Below, in pieces: positions 6,627-11,163 of a stretch of 11,163 nt of DNA. A program made the position numbers and the translations under genes. A model generated the notes under the pieces. The model worked only from the letters and a program-made list of their open reading frames with translations. It made no database searches and had not been told where the DNA came from. Every line of letters starts with the position of its first letter. The stretch's first letter is position 1. This DNA is from Clostridiales bacterium UBA7011. GTDB taxonomy: Bacteria > Bacillota > Clostridia > Oscillospirales > Butyricicoccaceae. The stretch covers positions 1 to 11,163 of the forward strand of contig DJXF01000043.1 in the NCBI GenBank assembly GCA_002449635.1, given 5' to 3'.

Positions 6627-6851
6627 TTATGCGCTGTGGCGGATGTCATCGTGCGCGTCGGCATTGCCCGCTACGCTGTGATAGACATCATGCTTGACAC
6701 GGTCACGCTCTTCCGCACGCTTGGCGTTGTTGAAGCGGTCGAGTGTGCCGACCAGATAACCGGTGATGCGGCGGATGCGTTCAAAGCCTACGCCCTCGCC
6801 GACCATTGCTTCACCGTTTTCATTGTATGTGATGTGATTGAGCTGATTCAT
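6627..6851 (-). CDS. Stand-alone glycyl-radical domain protein of class III ribonucleotide reductase
   Basis: This 74-residue protein starts at ATG 6849-6851 with GGGAGG 8 nt upstream and lies 31 nt after nrdD. After a short polar lead (MNQLNHITYNENGEAMVGEG) it is a clean match to the extreme C-terminus of ordinary NrdD: GFERIRRITGYLVG, FNNAKRAEERDRVKH. The glycine in RITGY is the expected radical site activated by NrdG, which is encoded next. The usual glycyl-radical domain therefore seems detached from the catalytic chain and made separately. It could complete NrdD in trans, or replace a damaged radical domain, as YfiD/GrcA does for pyruvate formate-lyase. Its own strong ribosome site argues for a real gene rather than debris. 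Homology to the NrdD tail is confident; the two-chain function is inferred. Confidence 0.85.
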   Translation of the reverse strand: MNQLNHITYNENGEAMVGEGVGFERIRRITGYLVGTLDRFNNAKRAEERDRVKHDVYHSVAGNADAHDDIRHSA

Positions 6852-6882
6852 CTTCAATTCCTCCCTGTTAGATCGATCTCTC

Positions 6883-9192
6883 TCAACGCAGCGGATTGGG
6901 ACGGCGATCCCGCTCCTCGTTGGGGTCACCGTGATATCCGATGGTATCGCTGTTGTGATTTTTATAAACACCGAGCTGACGCAGCTTTTCTATGCTGACC
7001 GCCTCGCCCTCGCGCCGTCCGCAGCGCGGGCAGACATCGCCGATGATGCCGGTATAGCCGCAGATCGGATCGCGGTCAACCGGATGATTAATCGAACCGT
7101 AGCCGATGCCGCACTCCTTCATATAGCGAACAACCGCCTCAAATGCGTCGAGGTTCTGGGTCGGATCGCCGTCGAGCTCGATATAGCTGATATGGCCGCC
7201 ATTGGTCAGCTCGTGATACGGTGCCTCAATCTGAATCTTCTTGAACGCAGAAATCGGATAATATACCGGTACGTGGAACGAGTTGGTATAATAATCGCGG
7301 TCAGTGACGCCCGGAATTACGCCGTATCGTTCGCGGTCAAGCCGGACAAAGCGGCCGGACAGACCCTCCGCCGGTGTTGCAATCACGGTAAAGTTCATGC
7401 CGGTTTCACGGCTCTCACGGTTCATGCGCTCGCGCATACGGGTGATAATCGTCAAACCGATCCGCTGTGCCTGCTCGGATTCGCCGTGATGCTTGCCCAC
7501 AAGTGCCTTGAGACACTCGGCAAGTCCGATAAATCCGACGGTCAGAGAGCCGTGCTTGAGCACCTCGCCCACCTTGTCATCCGGACTGAGCTTGTCGGAA
7601 TCAATCCATACGCCCTGTCCCATAAGGAACGGATAGTTGCGCACACGCTTCTGGCTCTGAATGCGGAAACGTGCCTTGAGCTGTTCAATGACCAGCTCGA
7701 TCTTGCTGTCCAGCTCTGCAAAGAACGCCTCCATGTCACCCTCTGCCTTCAGCGCAATACGCGGCAGATTGATCGAGGTAAAGCTGAGGTTGCCTCGTCC
7801 GTTGACAATCTCACGCGTCGGGTCATAGACGTTGCCGATGACACGCGTACGGCAGCCCATGTATGCGGCTTCGGTTTCCGGCCGGCCGGGCTTGTAGTAC
7901 TGTGCGTTAAACGGCGCATCCAGGAACGAGAAGTTCGGGAACAGCCGCTTGGCAGAAACGCGCATAGCCAGACGGAACAGATCATAGTTCGGGTCTTCCG
8001 GATTGTAGTTAACCCCTTCCTTGACCTTGAAGATATGAATCGGGAAAATGGAGGTCTCGCCGTTGCCCAGGCCCGCCTCCGTCGCCAGCAGCAGGCTTTT
8101 CATAACCAGCCGCGCCTCCGGCGAGGTATCCGTGCCGTAGTTGAGCGATGAGAACGGAATCTGCGCGCCTGCACGCGAATGCATCGTATTGAGGTTGTGC
8201 ACCAGCGCTTCCATCGCCTGGTACGTCGCACGCTCGGTTTCCCGACGCGCATATTTGAGGGTAAACGCCAGAATGGAATCTGCTGTCTTTTCGTCTGTGC
8301 GCTCGAGCAGACGGCTGCGGATGTACTCGGATGCGCCGTTGTCATCTCCCAGTACCGGCTTGCCCGGACACGCTTCAACCAGTGCCTTTGCGGCTTCCAG
8401 ACCTTCCTCTTCCAGACCGAACACCTCAAGTGCCTTGGCCAGATTGTCGCGGTACTTATGCCAATACGTCTTGCGCACGCCCGGTGCCATGCTGTAGTCA
8501 AAGTTCGGCACGCTCTGGCCGCCGTGCTGGTCATTCTGATTGGACTGAATTGCAATGCACGCCAGTGCCGAATAGCTCATGATGTCATTCGGCTCGCGCA
8601 GGAAGCCATGTCCGGTGGAAAAACCGCCGTCAAACAGCTTGAGCAGGTCAATCTGCGTGCACGTCGTTGTCAGCGTGTAAAAGTCAAAGTCATGAATGTG
8701 AATGTCGCCCTCGCGGTGTGCCTTGGCAATGTGCGGCTCGAGCAGGAACATTTCGTTGAACTGCTTTGCACCCTCCGAGCCATACTTGAGCATGGTGCCC
8801 ATCGCCGTATCGCCGTCGATGTTGGCGTTCTCGCGCTTGATGTCGTTTTCGATCGCAGACTGGAAGGTCAGATCCTCATAGATCTTCATCAGCCTGGTAT
8901 TCATCTCTCTCTGACGGGAGCGTTCGTTGCGGTACAGAATATATGCCTTCGCCGTGCGGGCGTGTCCGCTCTCGACGAGGATCTTTTCCACGGCATCCTG
9001 TACATACTCTACGGTCGGAGTCGAAGTCGGGCAGTTCGCGTCCACATAATCTGCCACATCCAGCGCCAGACGCATGGACATCTGATAGTCATGTCCGCCG
9101 GACGCTTCCGCGGCCTTGTAGATGGCATTTGCTATCTTTGTCACATCGAAGAAAACACATCTGCCGTCTCGCTTTTCAATCTGTTGAATCAT
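6883..9192 (-). CDS. nrdD: Anaerobic ribonucleoside-triphosphate reductase, large chain, with atypical C-terminus
   Basis: This 769-residue catalytic chain of class III ribonucleotide reductase makes deoxyribonucleotides from NTPs without oxygen. It begins with an ATP-cone allosteric domain (IQQIEKRDGRCVFFDVTKIANAIYKA region, about residues 2-90). The ten-strand barrel core carries family blocks such as GFLREPNDIMSYSALACIAIQ, GGQSVPNFDYSMAPG and GNLSFTSINLPRIAL. Near the end is a zinc-site-like CGYTGIIGDVCPRCG (Cys711, Cys721, Cys724). The canonical RxTGY glycyl-radical motif does not follow. Instead the tail reads EKLRQLGVYKNHNSDTIGYHG and then NEERDRRPNP. The normal motif lies on the next gene. 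Start: ATG 9190-9192 with GAGGAG 6 nt upstream; the open frame continues upstream to 9279 but crosses the promoter region. The TIGYHG in the tail might still be a radical site, which I cannot decide. Confidence 0.93.
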   Translation of the reverse strand: MIQQIEKRDGRCVFFDVTKIANAIYKAAEASGGHDYQMSMRLALDVADYVDANCPTSTPTVEYVQDAVEKILVESGHARTAKAYILYRNERSRQREMNTRLMKIYEDLTFQSAIENDIKRENANIDGDTAMGTMLKYGSEGAKQFNEMFLLEPHIAKAHREGDIHIHDFDFYTLTTTCTQIDLLKLFDGGFSTGHGFLREPNDIMSYSALACIAIQSNQNDQHGGQSVPNFDYSMAPGVRKTYWHKYRDNLAKALEVFGLEEEGLEAAKALVEACPGKPVLGDDNGASEYIRSRLLERTDEKTADSILAFTLKYARRETERATYQAMEALVHNLNTMHSRAGAQIPFSSLNYGTDTSPEARLVMKSLLLATEAGLGNGETSIFPIHIFKVKEGVNYNPEDPNYDLFRLAMRVSAKRLFPNFSFLDAPFNAQYYKPGRPETEAAYMGCRTRVIGNVYDPTREIVNGRGNLSFTSINLPRIALKAEGDMEAFFAELDSKIELVIEQLKARFRIQSQKRVRNYPFLMGQGVWIDSDKLSPDDKVGEVLKHGSLTVGFIGLAECLKALVGKHHGESEQAQRIGLTIITRMRERMNRESRETGMNFTVIATPAEGLSGRFVRLDRERYGVIPGVTDRDYYTNSFHVPVYYPISAFKKIQIEAPYHELTNGGHISYIELDGDPTQNLDAFEAVVRYMKECGIGYGSINHPVDRDPICGYTGIIGDVCPRCGRREGEAVSIEKLRQLGVYKNHNSDTIGYHGDPNEERDRRPNPLR

Positions 9193-9244
9193 CTGCTGCT
9201 CCTCTTGTATCCTGTGTGTGATCTCATTCCGTTCTGTGTGTCTG

Positions 9245-9291
9245 CCACAAAATATGTATGTTTTTCCACATATATACACAATATATTGTGT
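9245..9291 (-). promoter_or_regulatory. NrdR-box operator region of the nrdD operon
   Basis: ACACAATATATTGTGT at 9276-9291 is a perfect 16-bp palindrome (20 bp, 9274-9293, with flanks) and matches the NrdR-box consensus ACACWATATATWGTGT. NrdR boxes usually occur in pairs about 31-32 bp apart. A degenerate second copy starts exactly 31 bp away, at 9245-9260 (CCACAAAATAT kept, other half poor). NrdR is the ATP/dATP-sensing repressor of ribonucleotide reductase genes. Possible hexamers TTGTGT (9276-9281) and TACATA (9253-9258), 17 bp apart, would place the -35 and -10 inside the two boxes, but both are weak matches. Confidence 0.85.
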
Positions 9292-9329
9292 ATGGGGTGA
9301 ACGGAACTATATTACATTTTAGTACGCGC

Positions 9330-9342
9330 GACATCAGATGTC
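9330..9342. repeat. Short palindrome GACATC-A-GATGTC
   Basis: A perfect 6-bp inverted repeat with a 1-nt centre lies about 140 bp upstream of nrdD. It could be an accessory operator. It is short enough that chance is a fair explanation. Confidence 0.3.
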
Positions 9343-9378
9343 AAGGTCGCGGCCGGGGCTTGTGGTGTCCCTAAAATG

Positions 9379-9406
9379 GCAGGAATGATTCCTGTTTTTA
9401 TTTTTT
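9379..9406 (+). terminator. Small hairpin with T-tract (possible plus-strand terminator)
   Basis: CAGGAA (9380-9385) pairs with TTCCTG (9389-9394) around TGA, followed by TTTTTATTTTTT (9395-9406). The stem is short and modest in G+C, but the T-tract is very good on the plus strand and absent on the minus strand. No plus-strand gene precedes it. It may end a short divergent or antisense transcript from the nrdD promoter region. Confidence 0.45.
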
Positions 9407-9654
9407 GTACCGTTCTTTTGGTCTTCCATCCCCGTCCTCCGGCGGCGGCAGACGGCGCGATGCGGCAGATTTTTCCGCAAAAAGACGGACGGACAAACGC
9501 GGAACGCGAATTTCGGCAACATTTTTTCCGCGCTTGCTCCCCGTTTTCCCTCATGTGCATCGTACACGCGGGATCAAAAAAGTAACAGGAAAAAAATTTT
9601 TTATTTTGTTGTTCTGCCTTTTCAAGGGCACAAGATATTGTGGTCAGCAGCCGC
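9407..9654. other. Intergenic stretch with no recognisable gene
   Basis: I find no supported gene, promoter or strong terminator here. Overlapping frames in both directions (for example 9376-9585 plus and 9334-9567 minus) have no ribosome site and give arginine/proline-rich or unconserved products. A run of A/T (AAAAAAATTTTTT near 9591-9603) and a weak GCCTT/AAGGGC hairpin near 9617-9630 are visible downstream of thiD, but they do not form a clear terminator. Confidence 0.5.
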
Positions 9655-10434
9655 TTACAGCGCCCAGCAATGGTTGACCGGTCCGCTGCCCCTGCCGAGG
9701 TTCAGGCCGTCGCGCAGAGCTCCGGTGAGATATTCCTTTGCCTGCCGCACAGCCTCCGGCATTTCGGCGCCGCCTGCCAGTGCGCATGCGATCGCAGACG
9801 AAAGCGTACAGCCTGTGCCGTGTGTGTTTGGATTGTCAATGCGCTCGCCTTCCAGCCAGATTGCCTGACCGTTCCAGATCAGCAGGTCATTCGCGGTCTC
9901 AACCAGATGACCTCCCTTGACGAGCACGGCTCCCCTGATATGCTGTGCAATGTCAAATCCGGCCTGCTCCATCTGCCCGCGGTCTGCAATGGATGCACCC
10001 CACAGCGCCTCTGCTTCCGGAATATTGGGCGTGATGATATCTGCCAGGGGCAGCAGCTGCGTGCGCAGTGCCTCCATCGCCTCCGGCCGCAGCAGCGCAT
10101 GTCCCGAGGTTGCATACATGACGGTATCCAGTACAATATTTTTCGCGTGATACTGCTGCAGCTTTTGCGCAATCACATTGATGTTCTCCGCCGAAGAGAC
10201 CATCCCGATCTTGACAGCATCGGGCATGATATCGGTAAAAATACAATCGAGCTGCTGTCCCAGAAATTCCGCTGTCGATTCCTGTACGCCGTATACGCCG
10301 GTCGTATTCTGCGCAGTCAGCGCTGTAATGGCGCTCATCGCATACATGCGGTGCGCTGTGATGGTCTTCAGATCCGCCTGAATGCCTGCGCCGCCGCTGC
10401 AGTCCGATCCGGCGATGGTCAATACCTTATACAA
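9655..10434 (-). CDS. thiD: Hydroxymethylpyrimidine/phosphomethylpyrimidine kinase
   Basis: This 259-residue cytosolic ribokinase-fold enzyme phosphorylates 4-amino-5-hydroxymethyl-2-methylpyrimidine (HMP) and then HMP-phosphate, giving the pyrimidine diphosphate for thiamine synthesis. The N-terminal IAGSDCSGGAGIQADLKT (about residues 7-24), ITALTAQNTTGV and the C-terminal NTHGTGCTLSSAIA anion-hole motif are diagnostic; length is normal. Translation begins at TTG (10432-10434), a rare start. GGGAGG lies 9 nt upstream and the family sequence starts right there. The start overlaps the HAD gene stop by 8 bp, so it is coupled within the thiE-HAD-thiD operon. The weak start codon may lower its translation. 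Confidence 0.93.
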   Translation of the reverse strand: MYKVLTIAGSDCSGGAGIQADLKTITAHRMYAMSAITALTAQNTTGVYGVQESTAEFLGQQLDCIFTDIMPDAVKIGMVSSAENINVIAQKLQQYHAKNIVLDTVMYATSGHALLRPEAMEALRTQLLPLADIITPNIPEAEALWGASIADRGQMEQAGFDIAQHIRGAVLVKGGHLVETANDLLIWNGQAIWLEGERIDNPNTHGTGCTLSSAIACALAGGAEMPEAVRQAKEYLTGALRDGLNLGRGSGPVNHCWAL

Positions 10435-11071
10435 AACAAAAGTCCTCCCAATTCACAAGATACTGCTCGCAGAGCGGGCGAATTTCCTCCCGCTCGCTGT
10501 CTGCCGAGCTGTCATAGATGCCGACGACGGGAAATCCCGCACGGCTTGCTGTCCGGATACAGTGCAGACTGTCCTCAAACACAACGGTCTCTGCCCGCTG
10601 TGTGCCCAGTCTGCGTGCACATACCGCAAAAATATCCGGCTGGTTTTTGCTGGTGTTTAACTCGCCGCAGGTCACAATAAACGAAAAGAAATGAAAAATT
10701 CCGAGGCGGTGAAGTGCCAGCTCCACAAGCCTGCGGTCTGTCGCTGTGGCAATGCACATCGGAATGCCGCGCTGCCGCAGCTGCTCCAGCACATCGCGAA
10801 CACCTGCCTTGAGCGGTGCACGGCTGCGGTAATCCTCTTCAATCATCTCGCTGACCTGCCGGCAGATGGTCTCTTCCGATTCTGTCACACCAAAATCCTG
10901 TCGATAAAATACGGCAGCCTCCCGCAGGGTCATCGTTTTTAAGCGAAGGGGCAAATCCTCCGGCACCGATATGCCCCGTTCAATCAGATAGCGCGAGCCG
11001 ACGGTCTCCCAAAACGGCATGGAGTCGAGCAGCGTGCCGTCCAGATCAAAAATCGCACCGGACAGCTTCAT
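10427..11071 (-). CDS. HAD-superfamily phosphatase embedded in the thiamine operon
   Basis: This 214-residue HAD hydrolase (subfamily I, beta-phosphoglucomutase/phosphatase-like) has all four motifs: I at Asp9/Asp11 (FDLDGTLLDS), II at Thr109 (IATATD), III at Lys142 (TSKNQPDIF), and IV at VFEDS (about residues 164-168). A helical cap domain fills residues about 17-85. It should dephosphorylate a small phosphate ester in the cytosol. Because it overlaps thiE by 4 bp (ATGA, 11068-11071) and thiD by 8 bp, a thiamine-related substrate such as thiamine phosphate or HMP-phosphate is plausible, but sequence alone does not show it. A weak ribosome site fits translational coupling to thiE. Confidence 0.88.
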   Translation of the reverse strand: MKLSGAIFDLDGTLLDSMPFWETVGSRYLIERGISVPEDLPLRLKTMTLREAAVFYRQDFGVTESEETICRQVSEMIEEDYRSRAPLKAGVRDVLEQLRQRGIPMCIATATDRRLVELALHRLGIFHFFSFIVTCGELNTSKNQPDIFAVCARRLGTQRAETVVFEDSLHCIRTASRAGFPVVGIYDSSADSEREEIRPLCEQYLVNWEDFCFV

Positions 11072-11163
11072 CTGCGCACCATCTCTTCTGCCCGTGCGCG
11101 CAGGGCAGCAGTTGCCGCCTGAATATCCTCTGCGGCAAAAATACCCGAGACAATCGCCGCGCC
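11068..11163 (-). CDS. thiE: Thiamine-phosphate synthase, C-terminal end (runs off the window)
   Basis: Only the last 31 residues are present. They read GAAIVSGIFAAEDIQAAT and end LRARAEEMVRR. The (A)VVSAIFAAEDI-like strand and final helix are typical of the ThiE C-terminus, and the thiD neighbour supports this. ThiE joins HMP diphosphate with thiazole phosphate to make thiamine phosphate. Its TGA overlaps the ATG of the HAD gene (ATGA). Any TPP riboswitch would lie beyond the window. Confidence 0.8.
   Translation of the reverse strand, partial: GAAIVSGIFAAEDIQAATAALRARAEEMVRR

Noticed and set aside
6931..8151. Long plus-strand open frame of 406 codons opposite nrdD
   Set aside because: It lies wholly antisense to a clear nrdD gene, has no ribosome site and no recognisable domain; high G+C third-position bias often opens such shadow frames.
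8179..9300. Plus-strand open frame of 373 codons opposite nrdD
   Set aside because: Shadow of the nrdD coding strand; no family similarity and it runs through the nrdD promoter.
9376..9585. 69-codon plus-strand frame with a hydrophobic start (IPVFIFCTVLLVF)
   Set aside because: It looks like a signal peptide, but the ATG has no ribosome site and sits in the hairpin/T-tract, whose T-rich sequence explains the hydrophobic codons.

Overview
The window looks like part of the chromosome of an anaerobic, butyrate-producing Firmicute with fairly high G+C. The closest fit is the Ruminococcaceae/Oscillospiraceae or Butyricicoccus group, but this is an inference from gene content only. The indicators are a butyryl-CoA:acetate CoA-transferase, an oxygen-sensitive class III ribonucleotide reductase, Firmicutes-type Shine-Dalgarno sites and the HI0933-like flavoprotein-cmk gene order. 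No mobile element, tRNA, rRNA or CRISPR array is visible.

Layout. (1) Positions 1-2222, minus strand: an RpiR-type regulator, a BaiN-like flavoprotein and the start of cytidylate kinase (cmk). They form one overlapping operon behind a good sigma-A promoter at 2271-2299. (2) Positions 2341-4159, minus strand: an RsuA/RluB-family pseudouridine synthase, a doubtful 40-residue ORF and an EamA-type exporter. (3) Positions 4361-5704, plus strand: a monocistronic CoA-transferase, with a consensus promoter whose spacer holds a small palindrome and a strong terminator. (4) Positions 5777-6044, minus strand: a gene-free transcription unit. It has a perfect TTGACA/TATAAT promoter, about 190 nt of foldable sequence and a 14-bp terminator, so it most likely encodes a stable structured RNA (6S-like is my best guess). 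(5) Positions 6104-9291, minus strand: the anaerobic ribonucleotide reductase operon, nrdD, a separate 74-residue glycyl-radical-domain protein, then nrdG. It sits behind a perfect NrdR-box palindrome. (6) Positions 9302-9654: mostly empty. (7) Positions 9655-11163, minus strand: a thiamine operon, thiE (C-terminal end only), a HAD phosphatase and thiD, all overlapping.

The most interesting point is the ribonucleotide reductase. The canonical glycyl-radical motif (R-I-T-G-Y, with a downstream DRVKH) is absent from the C-terminus of NrdD and sits instead on its own small gene between nrdD and nrdG. The NrdD tail looks like a diverged copy of the same domain. This suggests a two-chain class III reductase, or a repair ('spare-part') subunit. 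The second is the unassigned small RNA gene between the CoA-transferase gene and nrdG.
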